In this document: positions 1 to 8,344 of the stretch, piece after piece | Layout: every line of letters starts with the position of its first letter | Position numbering within the stretch: the stretch's first letter is position 1 | Assembly (NCBI RefSeq): GCF_016056275.1 | Contig: NZ_JAECZA010000004.1 | Span: 58,572 to 122,571 of the forward strand | Source of the DNA: Dendronalium phyllosphericum CENA369 | GTDB taxonomy: Bacteria; Cyanobacteriota; Cyanobacteriia; Cyanobacteriales; Nostocaceae | Reading direction: 5' to 3' | DNA length: 64,000 nt | The notes under the pieces: generated by a model | Database searches by the model: none | Told to the model about the DNA's origin: nothing | Seen by the model: only the letters and a program-made list of their open reading frames with translations | Made by a program: the position numbers and the translations under genes

Positions 1-955
1 TTTCTGTTAATATCTGCTGAGTGCGCGGATCGAGTCTTCCCACCATCCCGCAGTCTAAAAGCGCAACGCGACCATCCTTGAGATAAAATAAATTTCCGGG
101 ATGGGGGTCGGCGTGAAAAAATCCATCTATATATAGTTGTTGAAAAAATGCTCGAAACAACAAAGTGGTAATTGCTTGGCGTTCGGCTACTGGATCTTTA
201 CCATTTGTATTATTATTCAAATCTGCCGCCAGGAAAGGTACTCCATCCAGCCATTCCATTACGAGTAATTTTTCTGTGGTTAAGTTCCAGTAAATTTCTG
301 CAACTACCAATTGTGTGGGATCGAACCACCGACTGCGCGATAAATTACGTCGCAACTCGTCTGTGTAGCCAGCTTCGCGTGTAAAGTCCAACTCAGCTTC
401 CAGCGCTTTGGTAAACTCTTCCGCGACAGATTTGATTTCGTAGGTTTGCCCAAAGTCAGTGCGGGCTACCAAATCGGCAATACCTTGGATTAAAGCAATA
501 TCTTGAGCAATTGTGGCATCAATCCCCGGACGTTGCACTTTCAGCGCTACTTCTCGACCATCTACTAATGTAGCTCGATGCGTCTGGGCAATCGATCCCG
601 CAGCTACGGGGACGGGATTAATTGTACTGAACGTTTCTTCTAGGGGACGTTTTAACTGTTTGCGGATGACTACTTCTATATCTGACCAGGGAACTGGCGG
701 TACTTCGTCTTGCAGAGTAGAAAGTTCCTCAATGTAACTAGCACTAAGTAAATCTGGACGAGTGGAGAGTAGTTGACCGAGTTTGACATAAACTGGCCCC
801 AAATCCACCAAAATATTTTTTAAAACCGCAGGTGTGGGTAACTGGGGTTCATCGGTTTTGCCACCAGTCAGCAACCGCCGCATATAGTCCCAGCCGTTGC
901 GGAGGACTACTTCAATAATTTCTCGTTGACGGGGAACAGTTTGAGTGAGGAACAT
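1..955 (-). CDS. ABC1/UbiB (AarF) family atypical protein kinase, C-terminus cut by window edge
   Basis: The reading frame starts at ATG 955 on the minus strand and is open for 318 codons to the window edge, so the C-terminal part is missing. It has the hallmarks of the ABC1/UbiB kinase-like family: a KLGQ motif (residues 58-61), AGSIAQTH (119-126) in place of a glycine-rich loop, VALKVQRPG with the ATP-site lysine K139, HADPHPGN (281-288) as catalytic loop, and DCG (301-303) where classical kinases have DFG. The family is linked to quinone and lipid metabolism, and in cyanobacteria and plastids to prenylquinones; the substrate here is unknown. Cyanobacteria usually encode several paralogues, so no gene name is given. 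It lies 31 bp downstream of yidD on the same strand and could be co-transcribed. Confidence 0.93.
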   Translation of the reverse strand, partial: MFLTQTVPRQREIIEVVLRNGWDYMRRLLTGGKTDEPQLPTPAVLKNILVDLGPVYVKLGQLLSTRPDLLSASYIEELSTLQDEVPPVPWSDIEVVIRKQLKRPLEETFSTINPVPVAAGSIAQTHRATLVDGREVALKVQRPGIDATIAQDIALIQGIADLVARTDFGQTYEIKSVAEEFTKALEAELDFTREAGYTDELRRNLSRSRWFDPTQLVVAEIYWNLTTEKLLVMEWLDGVPFLAADLNNNTNGKDPVAERQAITTLLFRAFFQQLYIDGFFHADPHPGNLFYLKDGRVALLDCGMVGRLDPRTQQILTE

Positions 956-986
956 TTTTGTTAGGAACTGCAAAAACGCAGGGCGA

Positions 987-1271
987 TTAGAGGGGTAAGC
1001 AACAAGGAATAATAAAAAAACGGCATTCCGAATCGGCTAAAGCTTTGCTTGCTGTGGCGCAGTCTCGGAATCTTTGTCTGGATGATTTGACTGCTTGTGC
1101 AAGGTTCTGTTGGTTCAGCATTCTTTTGACGTAATTAGAGCAAGAATCACCTCCATGCAATCGGCAATAAGGACAAGAAAAGCCTTTGGCGGGAGAAATA
1201 TATTTTTGATAGCCATTAATAGAGTGAATGGCGATCGCCTTAGCTAGAGGCTCAAAACTGACGATTTCCAT
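987..1271 (-). CDS. yidD: Membrane protein insertion efficiency factor YidD
   Basis: The 94-residue product contains the YidD signature between about residues 20 and 50: GYQKYISP, KGFSC, a second cysteine pair around CRLHGGDSC, and NYVKR. YidD is a small cytoplasmic-face membrane-associated protein that assists YidC/Oxa1-dependent insertion of inner-membrane (in cyanobacteria possibly thylakoid) proteins. The family is usually 70-110 residues, so this is full length. In many bacteria yidD sits with rnpA and yidC; here it is instead upstream of a UbiB-type kinase gene. The C-terminus is hydrophobic and cysteine-containing. Start ATG at 1271; no other in-frame start is better supported. Confidence 0.92.
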   Translation of the reverse strand: MEIVSFEPLAKAIAIHSINGYQKYISPAKGFSCPYCRLHGGDSCSNYVKRMLNQQNLAQAVKSSRQRFRDCATASKALADSECRFFIIPCCLPL

Positions 1272-1356
1272 TGCTGTCGCCTAAAAATTACAGACAGTCA
1301 AGTTATAATAGAAAAATCTGTATTTGAGCCTCTGTCAAGGGTTTTAACTTTTACAT

Positions 1357-2433
1357 TTACAGGAGTTCGCTAAAGCGGGGATCGTTTTGCAGGGTTTTCA
1401 AAACCTGCTTGATTTCTTGAGTGCGGTCTTTATTAACAATGAGGGTGACATTGCGATCGCGCACGATTACCACATCCTCTAAACCAATAGTAACAATTAC
1501 ATCTTCTGGATTGGTGGCATAAACAATAGCCCCCTGCGTATCCAGTCCCACATGGGTAGCGAGTTCCACATTGGGAGTCTCTTCTTTTTTAAGTAAACGC
1601 TCGATCGCATTCCAATCTCCTAAATCATCCCAACCAAATTCCACTGGTAAAACATGTGCTAAGGTTGTCTTTTCCATGAGTGCATAGTCTATACTCTTTT
1701 TAGGTAACTGGGGATAGATATCAGGCCCTTGTTGTTCTAAAGGTTCGATGATTTCCGGAGCATGGGTATGTAGTTCCTTAAGAACTACCCCAGCTCGAAA
1801 CACGAACATGCCGCTATTCCAGCAAAATCGTCCAGTAGATAAAAAAGTTTCTGCTGTTTCGCGGTTAGGCTTTTCAGTAAAGCGGTTGACGTGATAAGCT
1901 GGCAACTCATTAAAGCTACCAATTTTTTCGCCTTGCTCAATGTAGCCGTAACCAGTTGATGGGAAAGTAGGCTTGATCCCCAGTGTGACAATCGCTGCGG
2001 TGCTTGCTGCTAGCTGGGTAGCAGCACTTAAGGTATGTATAAATGCCTTTTGATTAGCTATCCAGTGGTCAGAGGGAAAAAAGCCGATAATAGCATCTTC
2101 TCCGTAACGCTTGTTGATTTCTAAACTTGCCCAAGCAACGGCTGCGGCGGTGTCCCGACCTTGTGACTCAATCAATAAATTTTGAGATGGCAGTTCGGGT
2201 AGCTGTTGGCGTACTCCCTCAGCTATCTGACTAGAGGTAATAATCCATAAGGACTCCCAATTTCCTGCGATCGGTAGTAGCCGATCTGCGGTTGCTTGCA
2301 ATAGACTTCTAGAACTACCATCAAGACTTAAAAACTGCTTTGGTCTGTCTTGGCGACTTAGGGGCCAAAAACGCTCACCTTTGCCTCCGGCAAGGATCAC
2401 TGGGAACAAAGAACTAGTCATGTTGTCAAACAC
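1357..2433 (-). CDS. Mannose-1-phosphate guanylyltransferase (GDP-mannose pyrophosphorylase)
   Basis: This 358-residue protein opens with the nucleotidyltransferase signature VILAGGKGERFWPLSR followed by RPKQFL, typical of ManC/CpsB enzymes that make GDP-mannose from mannose-1-phosphate and GTP. Further family motifs are GYGYIEQG, FTEKPN and FCWNSGMFVF, which line the sugar-nucleotide site. It ends shortly after the sugar-binding domain and lacks the C-terminal cupin isomerase domain of bifunctional enzymes, so it should be monofunctional. ATG 2433 gives a four-residue extension; the ATG at residue 5 (MTSSLFPVILAGG) is an equally good start. It is divergent from an LCP-family gene that starts about 90-105 bp away, which suits a shared role in cell-surface glycan assembly (inference). 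Confidence 0.93.
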   Translation of the reverse strand: MFDNMTSSLFPVILAGGKGERFWPLSRQDRPKQFLSLDGSSRSLLQATADRLLPIAGNWESLWIITSSQIAEGVRQQLPELPSQNLLIESQGRDTAAAVAWASLEINKRYGEDAIIGFFPSDHWIANQKAFIHTLSAATQLAASTAAIVTLGIKPTFPSTGYGYIEQGEKIGSFNELPAYHVNRFTEKPNRETAETFLSTGRFCWNSGMFVFRAGVVLKELHTHAPEIIEPLEQQGPDIYPQLPKKSIDYALMEKTTLAHVLPVEFGWDDLGDWNAIERLLKKEETPNVELATHVGLDTQGAIVYATNPEDVIVTIGLEDVVIVRDRNVTLIVNKDRTQEIKQVLKTLQNDPRFSELL

Positions 2434-2537
2434 ACATACTGGAGAACATACATAGTGTACAGTGAGCTTTTACTCTGGCAAGATTTGTAGCTTGCATTAA
2501 CATAACTTTTAGGGAGTGGTTGAGTGGGGAGATAATA

Positions 2538-4037
2538 GTGATTAAACAAGTGCAATTTTCAGAAAATCAGGTCGCGCCTCAACAAATATCAGAATTAAAT
2601 TTGGAGGTAGGGCCTCATGAAATACAACTCGCGGAAAATCCGGGAAAGCTTGAGCCAGTAACTTCAGAGTTAGAGACAACACAACAACCAGTAGCTCACC
2701 GTCGCGTCGTAGAGTCTGTGGGTGCTATTCCCAACGAGCTTTATGAAAGGTTGGGCTTAAACATGCCTCGATGGCTACTGTGGATCTTGACAGTTGTTGT
2801 CGGGATTGTCTTATCAGGGCTATTGGTGTCTACTTTGGCGCTGTGGACTCCTTTATGGAGCAACTTGGATCGAACAGATGAAGAATTAGGATTTGCTGGT
2901 AAAGATGAGCAAAAAATGCCATTGCCTGGGGAGTTGTGGGGCAAAATTTCCCAGTACCAGTTATCACGACCGATGAATATCCTGATTATGGGGATTGAAC
3001 CAGTCAAAGGTAGTGTTGATGGTTCAGCAGAAAGTTTTGCTGGTAAAAGCGACAGCATGTTGCTAGTAAGACTCAACCCCAGCGATAAATCGATGCGGGT
3101 ACTTTCAATACCCAGAGATACCATGATTGCCATCCCAGAAAAGGGATTGACTAAAGTATCTGATGCAAATGCTCAAGGCGGGCCAGTATTAGCAGCAAGG
3201 GTAGTCAGCCGCACCCTTAACAATGCACCCATCGACCGCTATATCCGCATATCTACTAGTGGCTTTCGGGAATTAGTCGATCAGTTGGGTGGGGTAGAGG
3301 TATTTGTTCCAAAATCTATGGAATATCAAGACTCTAGCAGTCGGCAACCAATGACTTTAGTCAGTGGCTGGCAAACCTTGAATGGCGAACAAGCAACACA
3401 GTTTGCACGATGGCGCGAACCAGGGCAAGGAGACATACCAAGAGTGCAGCGACAGCAAGCAGTCGTAGCAGCATTACTCCAACGCCTTAATAGTCCTACT
3501 GTTTTACCGAGGTTGCCGCAATTAACCCGCGTCATGCGTAAGTATTTTGATACAAACCTCAAAATAGAAGAAATGATGGCTTTGGTGAATTTTTCCGTCA
3601 ATCTAGAGCGGGATAATTTCCAAATGACCATGTTGCCCGGTACATTCAGCCGTTTCAGTAAAGATCCTGATAGTTATTGGCTGAATATGACTGGACAACA
3701 GAGCCTACTGAATAATTATGTTGGGGTAAACGTACCAGGTCTTAAACAAGATTCGCGTCCGGTTTCTAACCTCAAAATTGCTATTCAAAATGCTTCTAAT
3801 CAACCTCAATTAACTCAAAAAGTTATGGCCTATCTCAAACAGAAAGGCTTTAAAAATATTTACACAGTACCGGATTGGCCAGATACCCAACGCCAAACTC
3901 AAATTATTGTTGAGAAAGGAAATCGACAACCAGGAATTGACCTGCAAAAAATTATCGGTTTAGGTCAATTAGAAGTTTCCTCAACTGGTGATTTGGAATC
4001 TGACCTGACAATTCGTATTGGTAAAGATTGGAAATAG
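2538..4037 (+). CDS. LytR-CpsA-Psr (LCP) family cell-wall glycopolymer ligase with LytR_C domain
   Basis: The product has a cytoplasmic N-terminal region of about 80 residues, one membrane segment (WLLWILTVVVGIVLSGLL), and an extracytoplasmic LCP domain with MNILIMGIEP, SDSMLLVRLNP, MRVLSIPRDT and later GGVEVFVP and WREPGQGD-IPRVQRQQ. A LytR_C-type domain occupies the last 90 residues. LCP proteins transfer lipid-linked glycans to peptidoglycan or other acceptors outside the inner membrane. The start is uncertain: GTG 2538 has GGGGAG six to nine bases upstream, while an upstream in-frame TTG at 2520 would add six residues with AGGGAG only three bases away; I prefer GTG. The gene is divergent from the GDP-mannose pyrophosphorylase gene. 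Confidence 0.92.
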   Translation: MIKQVQFSENQVAPQQISELNLEVGPHEIQLAENPGKLEPVTSELETTQQPVAHRRVVESVGAIPNELYERLGLNMPRWLLWILTVVVGIVLSGLLVSTLALWTPLWSNLDRTDEELGFAGKDEQKMPLPGELWGKISQYQLSRPMNILIMGIEPVKGSVDGSAESFAGKSDSMLLVRLNPSDKSMRVLSIPRDTMIAIPEKGLTKVSDANAQGGPVLAARVVSRTLNNAPIDRYIRISTSGFRELVDQLGGVEVFVPKSMEYQDSSSRQPMTLVSGWQTLNGEQATQFARWREPGQGDIPRVQRQQAVVAALLQRLNSPTVLPRLPQLTRVMRKYFDTNLKIEEMMALVNFSVNLERDNFQMTMLPGTFSRFSKDPDSYWLNMTGQQSLLNNYVGVNVPGLKQDSRPVSNLKIAIQNASNQPQLTQKVMAYLKQKGFKNIYTVPDWPDTQRQTQIIVEKGNRQPGIDLQKIIGLGQLEVSSTGDLESDLTIRIGKDWK

Positions 4038-4072
4038 TCATTAGTCAGTGGTCAGTAGTCAGTAGTCAGTGG
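4037..4072. repeat. Short tandem repeat, heptamer AGTCAGT type
   Basis: Directly after the LCP stop codon the sequence repeats GTCAGT with TAG or GG spacers at a period of about seven bases. It belongs to the short tandemly repeated repetitive (STRR) type common between genes in heterocystous cyanobacteria. No coding function is apparent. Confidence 0.8.
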
Positions 4073-4108
4073 TTATAAACTTTCATACAACTGACGAATA
4101 ACAACTGA

Positions 4109-4240
4109 CCCTTCGGGTGACGCTCGTTCCTCGCTAACGCTGCGCTAACGCCAGTTGTTCATGGGGAGCCACTGCGTTGGACGGGTTTACCGGCTTGAAG
4201 CAAGTGGCGTGGAAACCCCCAAGACCACACTGGCTCACCA
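4109..4240. repeat. Dispersed intergenic repeat module (two elements)
   Basis: Bases 4109-4152 carry CTTCGGGTGACGCTC and CTCGCTAACGCTGCGCTAACG, and a related module recurs at 31336-31412 and 44969-45020. Bases 4164-4240 carry CCACTGCG, then GCAAGTGGCGTGGAAACCCC and GGCTC; the reverse complement of this block recurs at 13061-13153. The elements are G+C-rich against the local background and partly self-complementary, consistent with mobile or extragenic-palindrome repeats, but no ORF is present. Confidence 0.75.
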
Positions 4241-4259
4241 CTAACAAAATAATAAAGTT

Positions 4260-4766
4260 ATGAAAAAGATTTTACTAAGATTGTTTAGTTTAATTGCGAT
4301 TTTGATTTTGGCTTGGTTATGGATAATTATCAATCCCAAACCAGCTTTTGCTCAAATGAATACAATTAACTACAGCAATATAAATCTAGAGAATCGTGAC
4401 TTTAAAGGCGCTAACCTAGCAGGTGGGACTTTTGTAGCTGCGGAAATGCGGGGTGTAAATTTTCAAAAAGCAAATTTAACTAATGCAATTCTGACTAAGG
4501 GAGTTTTATTAAAAGCAAATTTAGAAAGTGCAAATTTAACTGGTGCTTTGGTCGATCGCGTCACTTTAGATGGTGCAAACCTGAAAAATGCCATTTTTAC
4601 AGAAGCAACTTTGACGCGTAGCCGCTTTTACGATGCTGATATTTCTGGTGCTGATTTCACAGACGCTTTGATTGACCGCTATCAAGTTTCGCTACTGTGC
4701 GAAAAAGCCGAAGGAACAAATCCAGTTACGGGTGTTTCTACGCGAGATAGTTTAGGATGTCGTTAG
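4260..4766 (+). CDS. Secreted pentapeptide-repeat protein
   Basis: The 168-residue product begins with a signal peptide (basic MKK, hydrophobic LFSLIAILILAWLWIII, likely cleavage after AFA-Q near residue 32). Residues 38-145 are pentapeptide repeats of the A(N/D)LXX type (FKGANLAGG, FQKANLTNA, LLKANLESANLTGALV, LDGANLKNAIF, ISGADFTDALI), which fold as a right-handed square beta helix. The C-terminal tail has two cysteines (LLCEKAEG and LGCR) that could form a disulphide outside the cytoplasm. Such proteins are abundant in the cyanobacterial periplasm or thylakoid lumen, but their function is unknown. The gene stands alone. Confidence 0.9.
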   Translation: MKKILLRLFSLIAILILAWLWIIINPKPAFAQMNTINYSNINLENRDFKGANLAGGTFVAAEMRGVNFQKANLTNAILTKGVLLKANLESANLTGALVDRVTLDGANLKNAIFTEATLTRSRFYDADISGADFTDALIDRYQVSLLCEKAEGTNPVTGVSTRDSLGCR

Positions 4767-4831
4767 ATTTTGTTGCTTTCGATGAAGTTTTAATTATTTA
4801 CTTTTGATTTAGGAGTCCTCTTCCCTACCCT

Positions 4832-5386
4832 TTACAAGTCTGATAACTGCTTGGCTGCACACAAAGAACAAACTTGCCAGCGCTGGAGTTCGCCGGGTGG
4901 AGTGGGACATTGACACTGGGGACAAAGAGGTAAGCCATGCGATCGCCTTTGAATTGTCTTCGCCCAGTACCTAAAAGCGATATTCGCATTTTTATTAGGG
5001 GGAGTAACCTCATAGTGAGAATTACTGAGATTTCCCAGGTAACTAGGATGTTCGTCTGCCAAAACAATTTGTTGTTGCTTTTGTTTGTCTGGTAGAGAAC
5101 TCCACTCAGCAGTAGAGAAGCGAATATCTGCTAAAGGCGTTGGCAGCTTTTCATTTAACTTTAAAAGCAAAGTCTGTCGTCCAAAAGTCATGTTTTGCGC
5201 CCAAGCAGCACTAGAAGTTGCTACCCGCAAAACGTCACGTTGAATCGACAACGGTCGAGTATGGGTAGCAACTACTGCTCCAACAACTTCTACCCAACAC
5301 TTGAGCAATCGCTGAAACGGCTGCTCTTGCCATTGAGCCTGCTGTTCCAGAACGCCTAAAATATCATTAACTGATTTCAACGACAT
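4832..5386 (-). CDS. DUF721/DciA-like protein with C-terminal zinc ribbon
   Basis: Residues 1-95 match DUF721 (DciA family): the conserved pattern runs from WVEVVG through THTRPLSI, LRVATSSAAWAQNMTF and LLLKLNE. DciA proteins recruit the replicative DnaB helicase in bacteria that lack DnaC or DnaI. The C-terminal 35 residues carry two Cys-X2-Cys pairs (CPQC-QCPTPPGELQRWQVCSLC), a probable zinc ribbon. The 184-residue length and this tail differ from the short proteobacterial DciA form. The gene is convergent with the pentapeptide-repeat gene. The helicase-loader role is family-based inference. Confidence 0.82.
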   Translation of the reverse strand: MSLKSVNDILGVLEQQAQWQEQPFQRLLKCWVEVVGAVVATHTRPLSIQRDVLRVATSSAAWAQNMTFGRQTLLLKLNEKLPTPLADIRFSTAEWSSLPDKQKQQQIVLADEHPSYLGNLSNSHYEVTPPNKNANIAFRYWAKTIQRRSHGLPLCPQCQCPTPPGELQRWQVCSLCAAKQLSDL

Positions 5387-5449
5387 TTTTGAAAGAGCCG
5401 AGTGCGGACTGGGAAAGATAGGGGACCTTGTCTCTGTTTTATTCTACTC

Positions 5450-6097
5450 CTACTGGGTAGATGAATTTGGCTTGAACACTACATCTACCCAATAATTGCT
5501 GCCATTATAACTTAGTGTCGGGAAGCCGCCTCCGATACTGTAAGTATATACACCAGTGCTTCCGTCTTCACCATCTCGCAGGGCGCTCAACGGGCCGCTG
5601 TTGACAGTAGTATTGGTAAAAAAGTTTTCGCTTACTGAGTATGTTCCCCTACTTGCATAGTAGGAAGCAACGTAAAATTGATTTGCTTTGATAGCGACTG
5701 GTGGATACAGTTGGACTGTCTGCCAGCCTGGAGTTGGACCTTGTCCTTCTACTGCTATTCCCGAACCTAGTAACTGACCTGTTGCACTCCACAAATTAAC
5801 TTTATAGCCACTGTCAATTGCCACAGCTCGGTAGAACCGGATAGCGCTAATCTCACCATCTACATTAGAGCGGAACCTTAATCCTAGTTCTACAGCGTTG
5901 TTATCGAGTTCAAATGCTTTACCAGGCTGAGTTGAATCGTTCCAGAACGAGTAATTGAGGGGACAAGCAGATACTGGCTGCACTTGTGAATATACAGACG
6001 ATAATCCAGTTAGTAGAACAACACCAAAAATTTGCTTAAAAATACGGTGTTTCTGCCACTTGCTATGTTGGATTTTAGATTCTGTTAATGAAATCAT
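5450..6097 (-). CDS. Secreted DUF4082 domain protein
   Basis: The 215-residue product has an N-terminal signal peptide (hydrophobic FGVVLLTGLSSVYSQVQPVSA). The rest, from FWNDSTQPGKAFELDNNAVELGLRF through AIRFYRA, VNLWSATGQLLGSG, GWQTVQLYPPVAIKANQFYVASYYA to NYWVDVVF, matches the DUF4082 beta-sandwich module. This module is often repeated in large extracellular proteins with carbohydrate-binding-like folds; here it stands alone. A surface or periplasmic location is likely, and the ligand is unknown. Both neighbouring genes are unrelated in apparent function. Confidence 0.82.
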   Translation of the reverse strand: MISLTESKIQHSKWQKHRIFKQIFGVVLLTGLSSVYSQVQPVSACPLNYSFWNDSTQPGKAFELDNNAVELGLRFRSNVDGEISAIRFYRAVAIDSGYKVNLWSATGQLLGSGIAVEGQGPTPGWQTVQLYPPVAIKANQFYVASYYASRGTYSVSENFFTNTTVNSGPLSALRDGEDGSTGVYTYSIGGGFPTLSYNGSNYWVDVVFKPNSSTQ

Positions 6098-6496
6098 TAC
6101 AGTGGTTACGCTAATTGAAAGATGTATTTTAATTGTTATTGTGTTACATCATATCGCCTTCAGTACTTTTATCTAAACACTCTTAATTTTTGCGACACAA
6201 CTTTGAATGTACTAGCTAGCTTGCTGCTTGATTGAGCCGAACAACCAATTTTAAGTGATAGCTTGAGCGGCAATTAAGTACATTTAGTATTAAGTAAAAA
6301 CTACTATGCGGGATTTGATTTAATAAAACCTTTAGTGACACTTAGATAAGCAACTGCTGCAACTCGCTTTGTTAGAGAATTACACAGAGCGATCGCATTT
6401 CAATAAAATATATACATATTAATAATCCTTAATAGTATTTACTATTAAGGATTGCCATAAAGGCAAAAGATATTTATTTACCAGCCCAATAGTTCT
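6098..6496. other. Intergenic region, 399 bp
   Basis: This A+T-rich gap separates the DUF4082 gene, whose promoter should lie at its left end, from the 3' end of the ParM-like operon. Apart from the strong hairpin at 6424-6453 and one GCGATCGC site I see no gene or RNA in it. Confidence 0.6.
6424..6453 (-). terminator. Long perfect hairpin downstream of the parMR-like genes
   Basis: AATCCTTAATAGTA (6424-6437) and its exact complement (6440-6453) form a 14-bp stem with a two-base loop, 43 bp beyond the stop codon of the small partner gene. There is no clear U-tract, so it may be a terminator, an RNA-stabilising hairpin or a binding site. Confidence 0.55.
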
Positions 6497-6985
6497 TTAA
6501 AAGTCATCAAGAAACTGACTGAGACGGCTAATAACGGGGTCAACTTCTTCCATCGGACTTGCAGCATAAGCAGTATTTACTACTTCGATTGCTGGTGCTG
6601 ATGTCGTTGGAGGCTGAACGATAGACCGCTCATTGACTATAATTGCCAGATGTGATATCTGTTGCGTCAGTTGCAAAATATGGCGTTCCATCGCCTCCAA
6701 ACGATGAGCTCCCTTAGCAAAAAAACGTTCCTCTAGGCCAGCCACTTGACGTTGCAGTTCATCGATTTTTTGTTCAACCGACGACTCTGTTGCCGCCATT
6801 TTTGGACTCGGTTTTACAGATTCCGGTACACATAAAGATTGCCATAAGGCTTCTTTACAGAGGTCGCTGAAAGTCTTGTCTGGTTGTTGCTCCAAGTGGC
6901 TTTCAACAACTGCTAATAAACTTTCGTCAGCAACTCCAGGGTTGAACGTGACCGATTTAACTACCTTTTTTGACCATTGGAACAT
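6497..6985 (-). CDS. Small ParR-like partner of a ParM-type actin (hypothetical)
   Basis: I do not recognise a named family. The N-terminus (KSVTFNPGVADESLLAVVESH, then TFSDLCKEALWQSL) looks like a beta strand followed by two helices, the pattern of ribbon-helix-helix DNA-binding proteins such as ParR. A central segment (SSVEQKIDELQRQVAGLEERF through MERHILQLTQQISHL) has heptad-like spacing and probably forms a coiled coil. The tail is acidic and hydrophobic (DPVISRLSQFLDDF), like the short C-terminal peptides by which adaptors bind actin-like filaments. It starts five bases after the stop of the ParM-like gene, so the two form an operon. The adaptor role is inferred from context. Confidence 0.6.
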   Translation of the reverse strand: MFQWSKKVVKSVTFNPGVADESLLAVVESHLEQQPDKTFSDLCKEALWQSLCVPESVKPSPKMAATESSVEQKIDELQRQVAGLEERFFAKGAHRLEAMERHILQLTQQISHLAIIVNERSIVQPPTTSAPAIEVVNTAYAASPMEEVDPVISRLSQFLDDF

Positions 6986-6990
6986 CAGTT

Positions 6991-8136
6991 TTAAGCCCTA
7001 GAAGAGCGACTGGAAGACAATTGTGCCTCTCCATAAATATACTGCCCTAAGGCGTTAGCTTGACGAGAAGGTGCAGATAAATGAGCATTAATCTGAGCTT
7101 CCTTGAGCAGACGTTGTACGTCTTCCCAGAAGAATTCACCACCGCCTCCAGTCAGCACCACATCGGTGACACGCTCTGGCAACCAAGCTAGTACGCGACT
7201 ACAAATTTCACGAGAAAACTGCTCTATCAGGTTGGGCAGAAAGTCATCAAGGTTAGTAGGCTTACTAACGCCTTTGGGACGGTAGAAGCGTTCGCCCTTG
7301 GGTTTGTTGACAGCAGAAATTAATGCCAAAGATTGGCTATCAGCTCCGTCGATTTCAGCAGCAACTAATTCATAAAACTTGTTCATACCGAAGTCCTCAC
7401 TCTTAGAAGCACCTCGTGCAAAACGGAAGTTATCCACCATCAACAAATCGATGGTTTGATGTCCGATATCTACAATTGCCACCGATATTTTTGTAAAGTC
7501 CGCACTGCTCGGACTTTTTTTCGGTTGTGCTTCAGACCACAGAAGACTGCCATAGCCTTCTGGCATTACCCAAACCTTAGTAACATTCAGCGTTAAAGAT
7601 TCGCCTCGGAAATTCAACACATGAGGCCCGGTTACTTGGCTAATCAGTTGTGCTTTTTCCTTTTCAAATTGTTCTAAAGAAAGGAAAGGTAGACCCAATA
7701 CGACTGAAATTTCGTCTTTGAGTTTAAAGTACCCAGCACTGGCCAACACTTTGATCAGTGCATCTTCCACTTTAGACTGGCCGACTCCTAAATTCGCCCC
7801 AAAATCTGCTGCTAGCTGACCAACAGCATAGCCATTGCCTTGATACTCCAACCACAAATCCATCAAAGGATCGGTAGCTCTAGCTTCAAAAACGCCCCCG
7901 CGTACCTGTTCTATGGACATTTTTTTCACATTGGCGGGTACGAATACCACACTGCTTGGTTCGCGGCTGACACAAGTCTTTGTGGAAGTTCTGCCTAAAT
8001 CAACACTGAGAATGGCTTTGCCCGAACTGCCATTAGGCTTGGTAACAGTAGCATTGATAGGCGTAGACGCTGACACTCTATTCAGAGGTATAGCAGCGGC
8101 ATTCATCGGTGTAGCGGCGGAAGGTTGGTCTGTCAT
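6991..8136 (-). CDS. ParM/StbA-like actin-family ATPase
   Basis: The 381-residue protein has the actin/Hsp70 ATPase fold signature of ParM-type proteins: phosphate-1 motif SVDLGRTSTK (residues 44-53), phosphate-2 motif IVDIGHQTID (221-230), and the adenosine motif LTGGGGEFF (328-336). A low-complexity, proline/serine/threonine-rich tail of about 40 residues precedes the domain. ParM-like actins polymerise to segregate low-copy plasmids, and relatives occur on cyanobacterial chromosomes with unknown roles. ATG 8136 is preceded by AGGAG at good spacing. The gene is first in a two-gene unit with a ParR-like small protein. I saw no clear iterons (parC) upstream, so a plasmid-segregation role is not established. 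Confidence 0.85.
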   Translation of the reverse strand: MTDQPSAATPMNAAAIPLNRVSASTPINATVTKPNGSSGKAILSVDLGRTSTKTCVSREPSSVVFVPANVKKMSIEQVRGGVFEARATDPLMDLWLEYQGNGYAVGQLAADFGANLGVGQSKVEDALIKVLASAGYFKLKDEISVVLGLPFLSLEQFEKEKAQLISQVTGPHVLNFRGESLTLNVTKVWVMPEGYGSLLWSEAQPKKSPSSADFTKISVAIVDIGHQTIDLLMVDNFRFARGASKSEDFGMNKFYELVAAEIDGADSQSLALISAVNKPKGERFYRPKGVSKPTNLDDFLPNLIEQFSREICSRVLAWLPERVTDVVLTGGGGEFFWEDVQRLLKEAQINAHLSAPSRQANALGQYIYGEAQLSSSRSSRA

Positions 8137-8344
8137 AAAAGCTCCTAGTCCTTACTTAACTGTAAAAAATTATCGTACTCATCTTACAAACATGCGAGAT
8201 ACCAGAAATTCTAGGTTCCGTCAAGTGTAGCTACAAATACGCTAAATGCAACTTAGGCGATCGCAAATTCAACATCATTTGGCATAGTGTAGGCGAATTT
8301 TAACCAGATGTAACCCCCACTTTCAAACTAAAAGTGGCTGTTTT

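Noticed and set aside
8137..8344. parC-like iterons upstream of the ParM-like gene
   Set aside because: No regular direct repeats were found by eye; only a CCCACTTT/AAAGTGG-type hairpin near 8310-8337.
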